DNA from: G963665185 sp049723905
Lineage (GTDB): Bacteria > Desulfobacterota > Desulfovibrionia > Desulfovibrionales > Desulfovibrionaceae
DNA length: 64,000 nt
Direction of reading: 5' to 3'
Assembly (NCBI RefSeq): GCF_049723905.1
Contig: NZ_JBJKFD010000001.1
Span: 868,001-932,000 of the forward strand
Position 1 is the stretch's first letter. Every line of letters begins with the position of its first letter. Under the pieces are notes generated by a model that was not told the origin of the DNA, did not search any database, and was given only the letters and a program-made list of their open reading frames with translations. A program made the position numbers and the translations under genes. This document shows, one piece after another, positions 8,279 to 17,353 of the stretch.

Positions 8279-9952
8279 ATGGACGTTAAAAAGGAAGTGG
8301 AACAGGCGGTCGCTGAAGAGCGAGCAGCCCACAAACCAAACGAGCAGCCAGAAAACGAACCGCCAAAGGACAGCAAGCCGCGGGACAAGAGCTTTTTCGA
8401 CCAGCTGCGCAAAGACTTCGACGACAACCACATGGGGGACGCCCGCCGGTTTTCGGAAAAGTTCGACGGCAGGCTGGCCTACGACAATATCCAGGGCCGG
8501 TGGTTCATCTACGAGAAGACGCATTGGCAACAGGATCGCGGGAAGGTCCATACACACAAGGTGACGGAGATCGCCGACGACTACAAAGCTCAGAGCCACT
8601 GGATGGCTCAGAAGATAAACGAGGAAAAGGCCAAGCCTGAGTTTCAGGCCATGGCCAAGGGAGAACAGAAAGACTTCCTCCGCCCGATGATCGCCAACCA
8701 AAAAGCCTACGAGTCCCGGGCAAAGGAACTCAAGGATCCGGCGCGGATTAACAAGGTGCTCTCGTTGGCCAGCGTGGCCACGCCTGGCTACCTGGGCGTG
8801 GTCGGCAAAGAATGGAACGAGGATCCCTGCCTATTTGCCTGTGGAAACAGGGTGATCGACCTGAGGACAGGGAAGGCGTTGGAACCAGATCCTAAGTTCT
8901 ACATCAACCGCGCCTCCACGATTGAGTGGGCTGGACTTCAAGCCGAAAGCCCTCTCTGGGAAAACTTTCTTAGCCAGGTGTTCAACGGAGATGTGGAGCT
9001 GATCGACTACATCCAAAAGTGTGTTGGATACTGGATGACAGGACTCATGACCCATCAGGAGTTCTATTGCCTGTGGGGGCCACAAGGACGCAACGGCAAA
9101 GGTGTGTTTTTCCGGACACTCCGGATGGTCATGGGCAGCTATTTTCAGATGATGCCTTCCAAATACCTGCTCGACGAAAAAAGCCTGCAGAACACCGACA
9201 AGCCGGACCAGCACCTGGTGGCCCTTGAGCACACCAGGCTGGCCTGCGCATCCGAGGCCCCGAAAAAAGCACGATTCTCGGAAGGCGCAATCAAGCAGCT
9301 GTCTGGGGGTGACCCAATTACCTGCCGCGGCATGTATGCGCTGGATGTGACTGAGTATATCCCGAAATTCAAAATGCTTTTTGCAACAAACCGCGTGCCA
9401 ACTGTCAACGGCGACGACAAAGCATTTCAAGAGCGGCTCCGGATTATCAAATTCCCGTGCACATTCAAACACGGGGTAGAAGCGGATCCGGAAGCAAAGG
9501 TCTACCCGATGGATCCACAGCTCGAAAAGAAGCTGCACACTATGGACAACCTCCAGGGGATTCTGGCCTGGGCTGTGCGCGGCGCCGTCGAGTTTATTGC
9601 ATCGGGCACCCTTATGCCGCCCGAGTCCGTTCTCTCAGACACCCGCAGCTTCATGGAAGATAACGACTTCATCGGCGAGTTCATACGCGACTGCCTCGAG
9701 GTTCACCCGGACGCGCCAGAAAGCAACACGCCGAAGGAGCAGAAGACTCAGATGAAGCACATCTACGAAGCCTTCCGCAAGTGGTCCATCGAGGAAAAGG
9801 CCGTACCTGAAAACAAGGTCTGGTCCATGCGAGCCCTGGGCAGCGACTTCGGGAACCGGACGGACATCCACCGCGTCAGCCCTAAGAACTTAGTTTTCTA
9901 CAACATAACCATCAAGCCGGAGTGGCGCGAGAAAGAGCAGGCTCAATTCTAG
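8279..9952 (+). CDS. P4-family phage/plasmid primase-helicase (D5-like)
   Basis: 557 residues. The N-terminal third is charged. A D5_N-like region precedes the superfamily III helicase core with Walker A GPQGRNGKG (267-275), then Walker B-like and sensor segments ('LVALEHTRLACASEAPK', 'FKMLFATNRVP' with the sensor Asn, and 'ERLRIIKFP'). The C-terminal ~70 residues form a small domain (KTQMKHIYEAFRKWS ... SPKNLVFYNI) that recurs at the end of the BRO protein at 17727-18527. It should unwind DNA at the phage origin. First gene from the left end. Confidence 0.92.
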   Translation: MDVKKEVEQAVAEERAAHKPNEQPENEPPKDSKPRDKSFFDQLRKDFDDNHMGDARRFSEKFDGRLAYDNIQGRWFIYEKTHWQQDRGKVHTHKVTEIADDYKAQSHWMAQKINEEKAKPEFQAMAKGEQKDFLRPMIANQKAYESRAKELKDPARINKVLSLASVATPGYLGVVGKEWNEDPCLFACGNRVIDLRTGKALEPDPKFYINRASTIEWAGLQAESPLWENFLSQVFNGDVELIDYIQKCVGYWMTGLMTHQEFYCLWGPQGRNGKGVFFRTLRMVMGSYFQMMPSKYLLDEKSLQNTDKPDQHLVALEHTRLACASEAPKKARFSEGAIKQLSGGDPITCRGMYALDVTEYIPKFKMLFATNRVPTVNGDDKAFQERLRIIKFPCTFKHGVEADPEAKVYPMDPQLEKKLHTMDNLQGILAWAVRGAVEFIASGTLMPPESVLSDTRSFMEDNDFIGEFIRDCLEVHPDAPESNTPKEQKTQMKHIYEAFRKWSIEEKAVPENKVWSMRALGSDFGNRTDIHRVSPKNLVFYNITIKPEWREKEQAQF

Positions 9953-10008
9953 CGCCTACGTCGAAGGTCTCCGCTTTTGTCTACGGAAATGACTAAAGGA
10001 GTAAACAC

Positions 10009-10332
10009 ATGAAAACAAACATTTTTCCATTCCTTTTTATCCTATCTTACCCCTCTTACCCCTTTTTCTTAGAAAGTAGAGAGAGAGAGAAAGTAAAAAG
10101 AGAAATAGATAGGTTTTATATAGGGGGGAGTAACAGTGAAAAAAGGTCTATTCTCTCTAAGTTTGACAGTTTTTTCAATTACTGCGGTGCTTTATATCAA
10201 AAGACTGTCTTTTTAAGGGGCCAGTCATTGACTAAGGAACTGAGACAAAGGCGAAGACTTGCCCCCGACTTTGACCTTTCGGCTGCCTGCTTGGCGAAAG
10301 GATGCCTGCCGGCAGAAGGGGGTGCGCAATGA
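10009..10332 (+). CDS. small ORF translationally coupled to the primase, unknown
   Basis: 107 codons with an AAGGAG ribosome site eight bases before the ATG. Its TGA overlaps the next gene's ATG as ATGA at 10329-10332, which suggests coupling and argues that it is real. The product is unusual: a hydrophobic, Pro/Tyr-rich start (FPFLFILSYPSYPFF), then basic residues. The DNA under it is striking: TTACCCC twice in tandem, a run of AG dinucleotides and AT-rich sequence. It may instead be regulatory or origin DNA that happens to be open. Confidence 0.45.
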   Translation: MKTNIFPFLFILSYPSYPFFLESREREKVKREIDRFYIGGSNSEKRSILSKFDSFFNYCGALYQKTVFLRGQSLTKELRQRRRLAPDFDLSAACLAKGCLPAEGGAQ

Positions 10333-11828
10333 GCATGGCACTGGACCGCCTAGGCAGTGAGGACCGAAGGGTAATAGCTGAGAATCTGCTGACAGAAGCA
10401 AAGCCGTTCAAGGCTGGAGAGCTGACTGCACACTGCCCTTTCCACTTGGAAGGGACCCCTGGTGGCGCGTTTTTTTATAACCATGAGCGCGACCTGGCAT
10501 ACTGTCACAGCTGCGGGCAGAACTCCGACCTAGTCGGGATATACAACGCGGTCAACGGTCGCGACGTGGACGATTCTGAAGGGTGTCGTGAGTTTCTGAA
10601 GACCTATTGCCCGGACTCTGGCGGGACGCGTCCTGTGCGGCAAGGCGCACGGCCTCGCCGCCCCGAAGGATGGACCCCTCCTTCAACCGCATTCCCTCCT
10701 GATCTTTGGATTCAAAAAGCGACCAACTTTGTAGAGCATTCGGTCGATCGTCTGCAGGAAAATAAAGAGCAACTGGCGGAGTTGGCCCGGTGCGGGATCA
10801 GCCAGAAGGTGGCCAGGCTTTGCAGGATGGGATGGAACGACAAGGACAAGTGGCCACCTGTTACAGCCTGGGGGCTGCCTCACGAGAAGAACGAACGGGG
10901 AAAAGAGAAAAAAATCTGGCTCCCAGAGGGATTGGTTATCCCGGCGATACGAGATGGCCAAGTGGTCAAGCTAAAGGTGCGTCGCCCCAACCCCAAAACA
11001 CCATGGGGGGATGATCGTAAATACTGGGAAGTCAAAGGCGGCGCTAACGGCCTGTTCCACGTTTACGGACGCCCAGCATTCCGGATTTGGGTACTCGTTG
11101 AAACAGAGCGAGACGCCGCAATGGTGTGGGCTCTTTGCCACGACCTGGGTGTCGGGGCGATTGGGGCCGGTGGAGCTGCAAAGCGTCCGTGTGAATTTGT
11201 GACCGGAATCCTGCGCAGGGCCAAGGTTATACTCAACGCACTGGACTACGATCCCGCCGGCGCGACGAACACCTACAAGTTTTGGGAGCAGGAGTTCCCG
11301 AACAGCGTTCGCTACCCCGCCCCGCCGTCAATGGGAAAAGACGTCGGCGACGCGTACAGGAACGGCCTCGATGTCCGTCAATGGGTATGGGAAGGCCTCC
11401 CCGGATTCGTCCAAAGATATCTGCAAAAGATGGTCGGCCAAGCCGAAACGACGACACAGCCGCAGGAACCAGCCGCCCAAGAGCAGCCCGCTGAGCGACC
11501 TCAAGCGACAACCCCACGCCCCACACTCGAGCAGGTTCTGCAATGGATGGAACCCTGGCCTCTTTGGAGGCAGGAGCTTTCCGAGTTTTATGCCGCGATG
11601 GCGGGGACAGAGTTCCGAGTCTTTCGTCGTCAAGGGGAAGACGGGCTTTGGATGGGCATCGAAAGCAATGACTGGGATGCGCTGAGAGAAGACGAGCCGC
11701 GCCGGATCCTTTTTGTCACCCTGAGAGAGCGGCTCTTCAACCGCATAGAACTTGATCCTGAGCTGGGCTTGAACTCGCTCGACAACATCATAAACCACTA
11801 TTTCGGCGACTACTTGGAGGTGCGCTAA
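10329..11828 (+). CDS. phage DNA primase with CHC2 zinc finger and Toprim domain
   Basis: 499 residues from the ATG at 10329, just after a purine-rich AAGGGGGT; upstream in-frame starts are less good. The N-terminus has a CHC2-type zinc finger (CPFH ... CHSCG) that reads template DNA. A Toprim-like region follows: 'FRIWVLVETERDAAMVWAL' holds the catalytic acidic residue and 'VILNALDYDPAGA' the D-x-D. After about residue 360 a Gln/Pro-rich linker leads to a tail without known motif. Together with the helicase at 8279 it forms the replication module, although helicase-first order is unusual. Confidence 0.85.
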   Translation: MSMALDRLGSEDRRVIAENLLTEAKPFKAGELTAHCPFHLEGTPGGAFFYNHERDLAYCHSCGQNSDLVGIYNAVNGRDVDDSEGCREFLKTYCPDSGGTRPVRQGARPRRPEGWTPPSTAFPPDLWIQKATNFVEHSVDRLQENKEQLAELARCGISQKVARLCRMGWNDKDKWPPVTAWGLPHEKNERGKEKKIWLPEGLVIPAIRDGQVVKLKVRRPNPKTPWGDDRKYWEVKGGANGLFHVYGRPAFRIWVLVETERDAAMVWALCHDLGVGAIGAGGAAKRPCEFVTGILRRAKVILNALDYDPAGATNTYKFWEQEFPNSVRYPAPPSMGKDVGDAYRNGLDVRQWVWEGLPGFVQRYLQKMVGQAETTTQPQEPAAQEQPAERPQATTPRPTLEQVLQWMEPWPLWRQELSEFYAAMAGTEFRVFRRQGEDGLWMGIESNDWDALREDEPRRILFVTLRERLFNRIELDPELGLNSLDNIINHYFGDYLEVR

Positions 11829-12670
11829 TGAACAAAGAGGCAATTTGGTTTAAGAACGCTGCGCAGATACATCGCTACCTCACGTGCGAGATAGGTGAAG
11901 AGTATATCTACGGCGACAGAGAGGTGGCGACAAAGGAGAAAGGGCTGGTTTTCAGCGTTGCCCAGAAAACCGTCTATAACCACATCGACGCGGCGCTGCT
12001 GAAGTCTAGACGCGGCGCTGGTGGCTACGCGAAGCGCACGGTCGACCAATACGCGAAGCGTGAGCTGGGCGACAAGATCGTCTCCGGCAGCAAGGGGGAG
12101 CTGCCCGAACCGGACGAAACGGAAGATGAAACCGGCCTCGCCCGTTCGCGTAGAACCATGGCCGACGCGGAAGTAAAAGAGGTCGACGCTCAACTGAAGC
12201 GGCTCAAACTCCAGGAGAAGCTCGGCGAGATTATCCCCCTATCCCAGGTTGAACGCGAGCTCGGCGAACGGCAGCAGGCATGGAAGCTCTACATGACTTC
12301 TTTCATGCGAGACCACAAGTCCGAACTCATCTCCGCATTCGGCGGGGATCTGGACGTGGCGCAAGAGATTATCGCTCTGGTCGACGGAGACGCAGAAAAG
12401 GCGGAGGCGCTGTCCGGATGGATGTTCTCCCGCTCCCCTGTTCTGCTGGACGCTTTTCGCAAGCGCATCGTTGACGGCCTGAACGCCTTTGCCATGGGTG
12501 AATGGTTTACCGACGAAGTTCGGGACGCATGGGAAAAATGGGACGCTGCCCGGAAAGCGAAAGACGTTGAAACAATGGAGATGCTCGTCGAGCTCGTTGA
12601 CGGAGATCCCGACCAGGCGCGTCTTGCACTCGACCGTTTTGACGTCAAAATGAAGGGGGGTGCGGCATGA
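11828..12670 (+). CDS. terminase small subunit-like DNA-recognition protein
   Basis: 280 residues. The start overlaps the primase stop by one base and the end overlaps terL by four. The N-terminal region ('VFSVAQKTVYNHIDAALL') looks like a helix-turn-helix, followed by an acidic helical stretch and a coiled 'AEVKEVDAQLKRLKLQEKLGEII' segment resembling small-terminase oligomerisation regions. The C-terminal ~140 residues are alpha-helical. Its position immediately before a GpA-type large terminase supports the role of recognising the packaging site. Family assignment is partly positional. Confidence 0.75.
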   Translation: MNKEAIWFKNAAQIHRYLTCEIGEEYIYGDREVATKEKGLVFSVAQKTVYNHIDAALLKSRRGAGGYAKRTVDQYAKRELGDKIVSGSKGELPEPDETEDETGLARSRRTMADAEVKEVDAQLKRLKLQEKLGEIIPLSQVERELGERQQAWKLYMTSFMRDHKSELISAFGGDLDVAQEIIALVDGDAEKAEALSGWMFSRSPVLLDAFRKRIVDGLNAFAMGEWFTDEVRDAWEKWDAARKAKDVETMEMLVELVDGDPDQARLALDRFDVKMKGGAA

Positions 12671-14562
12671 GCTACAACACTCCTCCCATAACTCTATATC
12701 CGGGCGAGATTCAGGTCTTGCAGTCCCGCCCGTGGAAGTCCACGGCAAACTTTGCGTCTGACGACTTCGTGCTGGTTACCGGCCCGCACGCAGGCCAGAC
12801 CTATCGGCATGACCTGTATCCCTACGGACGCTGGATTATGGAGCTGTGGGACATGCCATCCGTCCGGACCGTCTTCATTGTTGCGCCCTCTCAGACCGGG
12901 AAGACGACTATAGCCTACGCCTGCCTGTGCTCCGAGATCAGCCGCAACCCTTCGTCTGCCGGCATCGGCATGCCAGATCAAAACACGATGATTCGGATCT
13001 TCGATGAAAAGCTCGGGCCACACTTCAAGCGAAGCAAAGCGCTGAGAGAGCTGCTGTCGGAAGACAGGCATATAGCCCTCCAGAACGGCAAGATCCTGAC
13101 GAAGTTCGGAGCCATCTACGGCATGTATGCAGGCTCCGACGCGTCCGCATCATCGGTGACGCTCCGGCTGCTGGGGGTCGATGAAGAGGACGCATATCTT
13201 GACAAGCAGGCGGCACACAGAATGCTCGAGCGGACCATGTCGTATGAGGACGAAGCGAAGGTGCTTCGCTTTTCCAAAGTCCGCGGCAACGAACGGCAGT
13301 CCACGATCTGGCGTGACATGAAGGCAGAGGCACAGATAATATACCAGCCCCGCGCCCAGTGCCCGAACTGCGGCACTCTCCAGCTCATGGACTTCAAACA
13401 GATCAAGGTCCCGGGCAAGATGCGCGACCCGAAGCAGATCCTCCAGCAGCGAGCGGCATACTACGAGTGCGAAGGCTGCGCCATGCGCTGGAACGACCAC
13501 CACAGAAATCTCGCCGTACAGCGCGGAGACCTCTACTCGGAGCACGAGGTGCCCAGTCCGTCAGCCGTGGGCGTAATCATACCGTCCTGGTACAGCCGCA
13601 CAGTTTCGCTGAGCAAGGTGATGTCCGATTGGTTCACTGCCCTTGAACGTGGAACGCCAGCCGACATGCAGGCGTTCGACAACGCCCACCCGTCAAAGCC
13701 CTACCAGGTCGTGACATTCGACACCCCGGAAGATCAGATCAAAAAGATGATTCTCCATGACAGGCCCCCTCGCATTGTGCCCGCGGAAGCCGTCGCGCTG
13801 ACGATGGGCGTTGATAGCCAGAAGTCCAGCTACTTCTTTGTGGTCCGCGCCTGGGCGCGGTCCGGAGAGTCCTGGCTGATAGACTATGGCGAGCTGTCCA
13901 ACAAAGAGGCGCTAGATACGCAAAGAACCAGATCCGCCTACCCGGTGGAAGGACGCGACGACGTGCTCATGCCGATCTGGCGGACCGCCATCGACTTCGG
14001 CGGCACCAGGGACGAATCCCACATGGAGGGCTGGTCAAGGTCTGAAGAGGTTAAACTGATGGTTCTCGAGGCCGACGACGACAACTTCTTCGCAGTCAAA
14101 GGCGCGTCCCGCAAACAGGACGTCGTGGTCCGCAGGTCGGAAACCGGCGTGCATCGGGATGTACCGCGAGAGTACCAGCAAAACATCACCATCTACACGC
14201 TCGACACCATCGACCTGAAGGATCTGATCTTCCTGGTGCGTCTGCGCCCCGACTCGCTGCAACCCATGTGGCTGCACAGGGAGGTCGGCGACGACTACCT
14301 TCGCCAGCTGAACTCGGAAAAGAGAGAGGTGGACGGCAAGGGCAATGCGGCCTGGATGCAGAAAAAAGCGGCGAACCACCTGCTTGACTGCGAAGTCTAT
14401 GCGGCCGCCTGCGCACATCCTGACTGGACGCCAGCCTTACAGTTGCTCGCCGAACCACAGTACCGCAGTTCGACTCCTCAAAACCACGCGGATCCGAAGC
14501 CTACGGTTTCCATGTCGCCCCTTTCCGGCCGTGTCATCAACCCCAACTTCCGGAGGTTCTGA
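12667..14562 (+). CDS. terminase large subunit, lambda GpA type
   Basis: 631 residues, the expected size. The packaging ATPase has Walker A APSQTGKT (73-80). A four-cysteine knot (CPNC ... CEGC) typical of GpA proteins lies near residues 236-277. The nuclease half contains 'LTMGVDSQKSSYFF', an RNaseH-fold first strand with its aspartate. The enzyme translocates DNA into the prohead and cuts cos or headful ends. It overlaps its neighbours on both sides by a few bases, as in a translationally coupled operon. Confidence 0.95.
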   Translation: MSYNTPPITLYPGEIQVLQSRPWKSTANFASDDFVLVTGPHAGQTYRHDLYPYGRWIMELWDMPSVRTVFIVAPSQTGKTTIAYACLCSEISRNPSSAGIGMPDQNTMIRIFDEKLGPHFKRSKALRELLSEDRHIALQNGKILTKFGAIYGMYAGSDASASSVTLRLLGVDEEDAYLDKQAAHRMLERTMSYEDEAKVLRFSKVRGNERQSTIWRDMKAEAQIIYQPRAQCPNCGTLQLMDFKQIKVPGKMRDPKQILQQRAAYYECEGCAMRWNDHHRNLAVQRGDLYSEHEVPSPSAVGVIIPSWYSRTVSLSKVMSDWFTALERGTPADMQAFDNAHPSKPYQVVTFDTPEDQIKKMILHDRPPRIVPAEAVALTMGVDSQKSSYFFVVRAWARSGESWLIDYGELSNKEALDTQRTRSAYPVEGRDDVLMPIWRTAIDFGGTRDESHMEGWSRSEEVKLMVLEADDDNFFAVKGASRKQDVVVRRSETGVHRDVPREYQQNITIYTLDTIDLKDLIFLVRLRPDSLQPMWLHREVGDDYLRQLNSEKREVDGKGNAAWMQKKAANHLLDCEVYAAACAHPDWTPALQLLAEPQYRSSTPQNHADPKPTVSMSPLSGRVINPNFRRF

Positions 14563-14795
14563 TGCACGATTCGTTACGGGCAATTCCAAAAGAGGATCTG
14601 CGCAGGCTGGTAGAGGAGATTCAGGGCGCCGGAGCAGTGGACTACAGCCCCAGATATGGCGCCATCTGCCCCGTGTGCGGAGCGGAGCGCTGCAGGGTGA
14701 CATGGACCGGGCCATGGTCTGGATCTTGTCGAGAGCGGTTTCATCGCTGCAAGGCCTGCGGGCTGAGATTCAAAAGCGTGGAAGCGGACAGATAA
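14562..14795 (+). CDS. zinc-ribbon protein resembling Ogr/Delta late activators
   Basis: 77 residues with CPVC and CKAC separated by about 25 residues. The segment before the second pair, 'CRERFHRCKACGLRFKSVE', resembles the zinc finger of P2 Ogr/P4 Delta, which activates phage late promoters. Ogr normally spaces its last cysteines four apart; here the spacing is two, so a generic zinc ribbon is equally possible. It is co-transcribed with terL (the stop and start share a base). If it is an activator, it would be the link between the P2-like tail operon and its regulation. Confidence 0.6.
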   Translation: MHDSLRAIPKEDLRRLVEEIQGAGAVDYSPRYGAICPVCGAERCRVTWTGPWSGSCRERFHRCKACGLRFKSVEADR

Positions 14796-14819
14796 CCAGA
14801 TCAAAAAGGAGACAATCAA

Positions 14820-14879
14820 ATGAAAAAAATACTCGACGCATGTTGCGGTGGGCGCATGTTCCACAACAAAGGACAATAA
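14820..14879 (+). CDS. 19-codon ORF resembling the start of a phage methyltransferase
   Basis: A strong AAGGAG site precedes an ATG and only 19 codons. The peptide begins KKILDACCGGRMF, reminiscent of the N-terminus of small phage SAM-dependent methyltransferase-like proteins (ILDACCGSRMF-type). It then ends in TAA. This may be the remnant of a deleted gene that kept its translation start, or a leader peptide for the gene at 14918. Confidence 0.35.
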   Translation: MKKILDACCGGRMFHNKGQ

Positions 14880-14917
14880 CTACCCTTTTAACCTGATAAG
14901 TAGGAAAGGAGATTACC

Positions 14918-15163
14918 ATGGCAAAGAACAGGCTCACCGACTTGAACGACCACCTATTTGCGCAGCTTGAGCGCCTTGGCGACGAAGAGCTTGAAGGTGA
15001 AAAACTCAAAGAAGAGATAGGCCGCTCCCATGCTATTACCAGTATAGCGAAGGAAATCATCTCCAACGCAAACCTCGTACTCAAGGCACAGGTAGCTGCG
15101 TCCAACTCCATCGACGGCAACATAAAAGCCCCCTCTATGTTGTCCATAAACAGAGAGGTATAG
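14918..15163 (+). CDS. small phage protein, unknown function
   Basis: 81 residues, AAAGGAGA ribosome site before the ATG. Strongly helical and charged ('LNDHLFAQLERLGDEELEGEKLKEEI') with no motif I recognise. Proteins of this layout are often seen directly before HNH genes in phages and may be regulators, but no function is assigned. The spacing of two bases to the next gene suggests co-translation. Confidence 0.75.
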   Translation: MAKNRLTDLNDHLFAQLERLGDEELEGEKLKEEIGRSHAITSIAKEIISNANLVLKAQVAASNSIDGNIKAPSMLSINREV

Positions 15164-15165
15164 CC

Positions 15166-15999
15166 ATGCGTTTTCGGTATTTAGCAAAGCACATTAAGTT
15201 CCTGCGCGAAGGATACAAAAGCTATCGCATCCCCGAACTGACCCGCCGTTTTAATGAGCTTTTTACATTAAACAAAACCGAAAAACAGATCAGGTCAACC
15301 CTGAAGAATCACGGTATCCGCTGTAATCGGCGTCCTGGGTTCGAGAAAGGGGAGCGACTGACTTACTCTCTTGAACAAGTCGAGTTTATCAAGGAGAGTT
15401 ATCCAAAGATGAGCCGCCAAGAATTAACAGCCGCGTTCAACTATCACTTTGGCGAAAACAAAGAAGTCGCACAGATCACGGCTTTCGCCAAGCGTCACAA
15501 GATCAAGTCTGGTCGAACCGGCCGTTATGAGAAAGGCCATGTTCCTTGGAACGCAAAGCTGGCTGGCAAAGGCGTTTGCAGGGCTAACAATGGGTCGTTT
15601 AAAAAAGGGAATGTGCCGATTAATACCGTCCCTATGTACTCTGAGCGTGTCAATAAAGATGGATTCATCGAGATTAAAGTGCCAATACCCAACCCATATA
15701 CCAAAGCAAAGACTCGCTTCATGCACAAGCATGTCTGGGTATGGGAACAGGCAAACGGGCCGGTCCCGAAAGATTACGTTATCCGATTTTTGGATGGCGA
15801 TAAGGCCAACTGCTCCTTAGACAACCTTGCATTGTATACCAGAGCCGAAAGTCTGGAAATGACACGGCTTGGATTTAGTGAGATGGAGACAGGGGTAAAA
15901 CCGACCGTGGCCATGCTTGCAAAACTGAAAGTGGGGACACTAAGAGCTGAACGTGGGCTGCTCGACGGCCGTGAGTGGAGGGAGTTTCCGAAGGCCTAA
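15166..15999 (+). CDS. HNH endonuclease-like protein
   Basis: 277 residues. Two tandem N-terminal repeats of a DNA-binding type ('IPELTRRFNELFTLNKTEKQIRSTLKNHGIR' and 'SRQELTAAFNYHFGENKEVAQITAFAKRHKI') precede glycine/lysine-rich linkers ('FEKGER', 'YEKGHVPWNAK', 'FKKGNVP'). The HNH core follows with 'FMHKHVWVWEQANGPVPKDYVIRFLDGDKANCSLDNLALYTRAE', containing the His, Asp and Asn positions. This is the usual architecture of phage homing-type HNH enzymes. It lies in the accessory island between terL and the portal gene. Confidence 0.88.
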   Translation: MRFRYLAKHIKFLREGYKSYRIPELTRRFNELFTLNKTEKQIRSTLKNHGIRCNRRPGFEKGERLTYSLEQVEFIKESYPKMSRQELTAAFNYHFGENKEVAQITAFAKRHKIKSGRTGRYEKGHVPWNAKLAGKGVCRANNGSFKKGNVPINTVPMYSERVNKDGFIEIKVPIPNPYTKAKTRFMHKHVWVWEQANGPVPKDYVIRFLDGDKANCSLDNLALYTRAESLEMTRLGFSEMETGVKPTVAMLAKLKVGTLRAERGLLDGREWREFPKA

Positions 16000-16027
16000 C
16001 TTTTATGACCCATTTGCTTTTCGGTAA

Positions 16028-16056
16028 TTGATAGTATTGATTGTTTTCTATATTAG
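16028..16056 (+). promoter_or_regulatory. sigma-70-type promoter of the nuclease moron
   Basis: TTGATA and TATTAG are 17 bp apart in a conspicuously AT-rich patch of an otherwise GC-rich phage. The hairpin AGACCG/CGGTCT (about 16061-16079) follows, and the nuclease starts at 16151. This is a good match for an independent, possibly lysogenic, promoter. Confidence 0.5.
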
Positions 16057-16150
16057 TTTCAGACCGACTAAGACGGTCTAAGGACTGGCGGATTCTAGGC
16101 GAGCCCCACTCCGACAGACCCGTTATGACAATAGCAGCGACGGAGGAGTA

Positions 16151-17215
16151 ATGGAATTTGCAAGTGAAATCAAAAGACTGTCTATGCGATTTTCCCAGAT
16201 GGACCGGGATTCGATCGAAACAGAAGAGGCCACCAAAACGGCTATGGTGATGCCGTTTATTATGGCTCTAGGCTACGACGTGTTCAACCACGAGGAGGTC
16301 GTGCCCGAGTTCACGGCGGACTACGGGGTCAAAAAAGGCGAAAAGGTGGACTACGCCATCAAGATCAAAGGGAAGCCAGCGATCCTTTTTGAGTGCAAGG
16401 CAAACGGGGACCAGTTGGACATCAGCAGATGCTCGCAGCTCTCAAGGTATTTTGCCAATTCAGATGCGAGAATAGGCGTATTGACAGACGGAACGACGTA
16501 TAAGTTCTATACCGACCTTGAGCAGCCTAACAAGATGGACCAAAGGCCGTTCATGATCTTTGACTTTTTGGCCGTCGACGAACAGCTTATCCCCGAATTG
16601 AAAAAGCTGCACAAAAGCAACTTTGATCTCGAGACAACCCTTTCGACGGCCTCCGAGCTGAAGTACACCAGGGAGATAAAGAAGATCTTTGCAGCCGAAA
16701 CAGAGTCCCCTTCCGAAGACATGGTGAGGCTGTTTACATCGCGCCTTGGTGTCGGGCGGTTTACCAAGGCCGTGAAGGAGCAATTCACCCCGATTGTCGA
16801 GAGAGCCCTGAACAGTTTCATCATCGAAAAGATGACAAACGATTTTGAAAACTTCGTTTCTCAAAAAAAAGACAAGCCGGAGCAACCCGAAGAGGAAGTG
16901 AAGCCAGAGTCTTCGGAGCAGATCAAGCTCACAACAACCGAGGAAGAGTGGGAGGGGTTTTACATCGTCAAGGCCATCATGCGGCAAAAGGTCGACGTGT
17001 CCAGGGTTATAATGAGGGACACCAAGAGCTACTGCGGCATACTTCTGGACGATAATAACCGAAAACCCATCTGCCGCCTTCACTTCAACCATGGGCAAAA
17101 ATACCTGGGCGTCTTTGATTCGGAAAAGAACGAGACACGGATCCCCATCGAGAAGGTAGACGACCTCTATCAGCACTCGGAGAAGATCCTTAGTACCCCC
17201 GACTATTACGAGTAG
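16151..17215 (+). CDS. stand-alone HsdR_N-like PD-(D/E)xK nuclease
   Basis: 354 residues, GGAGGAG site before the ATG. The N-terminal ~190 residues match the type I restriction R-subunit N-terminal nuclease: 'GEKVDYAIKIKGKPAILFECKANG' supplies the Asp and the E-x-K, and 'SRYFANSDARIGVLTDGTTYKFYTD' the conserved following strands. There is no helicase domain and no HsdM/HsdS nearby, so it is not a restriction system in itself. A charged linker leads to a C-terminal domain with 'SYCGILLDDNNRKPICRLHF'. Own promoter and terminator mark it as a moron; superinfection exclusion is a guess. Confidence 0.85.
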   Translation: MEFASEIKRLSMRFSQMDRDSIETEEATKTAMVMPFIMALGYDVFNHEEVVPEFTADYGVKKGEKVDYAIKIKGKPAILFECKANGDQLDISRCSQLSRYFANSDARIGVLTDGTTYKFYTDLEQPNKMDQRPFMIFDFLAVDEQLIPELKKLHKSNFDLETTLSTASELKYTREIKKIFAAETESPSEDMVRLFTSRLGVGRFTKAVKEQFTPIVERALNSFIIEKMTNDFENFVSQKKDKPEQPEEEVKPESSEQIKLTTTEEEWEGFYIVKAIMRQKVDVSRVIMRDTKSYCGILLDDNNRKPICRLHFNHGQKYLGVFDSEKNETRIPIEKVDDLYQHSEKILSTPDYYE

Positions 17216-17287
17216 TTCTTGACATTGTGAAAACAGTTATGGCAAAGACGGGATTACGGAGCGTCGAAACTCCATCCAAAGGCGGAC

Positions 17288-17316
17288 ACCGCCACCCCGT
17301 CAGACGCGGTTTTTTT
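17288..17316 (+). terminator. terminator after the nuclease moron
   Basis: ACCGC (17288-17292) pairs with GCGGT (17306-17310), followed by a run of seven T's. It is 70 bp beyond the nuclease stop. The stem is short, so efficiency is uncertain. Confidence 0.5.
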
Positions 17317-17353
17317 GTGCCCTCGCGTGGGCGCCATAATATTACCGATATTT

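Noticed and set aside
7807..8289. 160-codon plus-strand and overlapping minus-strand frames at the left prophage end
   Set aside because: They cross the arm-site repeats and C-runs, lack ribosome sites and give low-complexity products.
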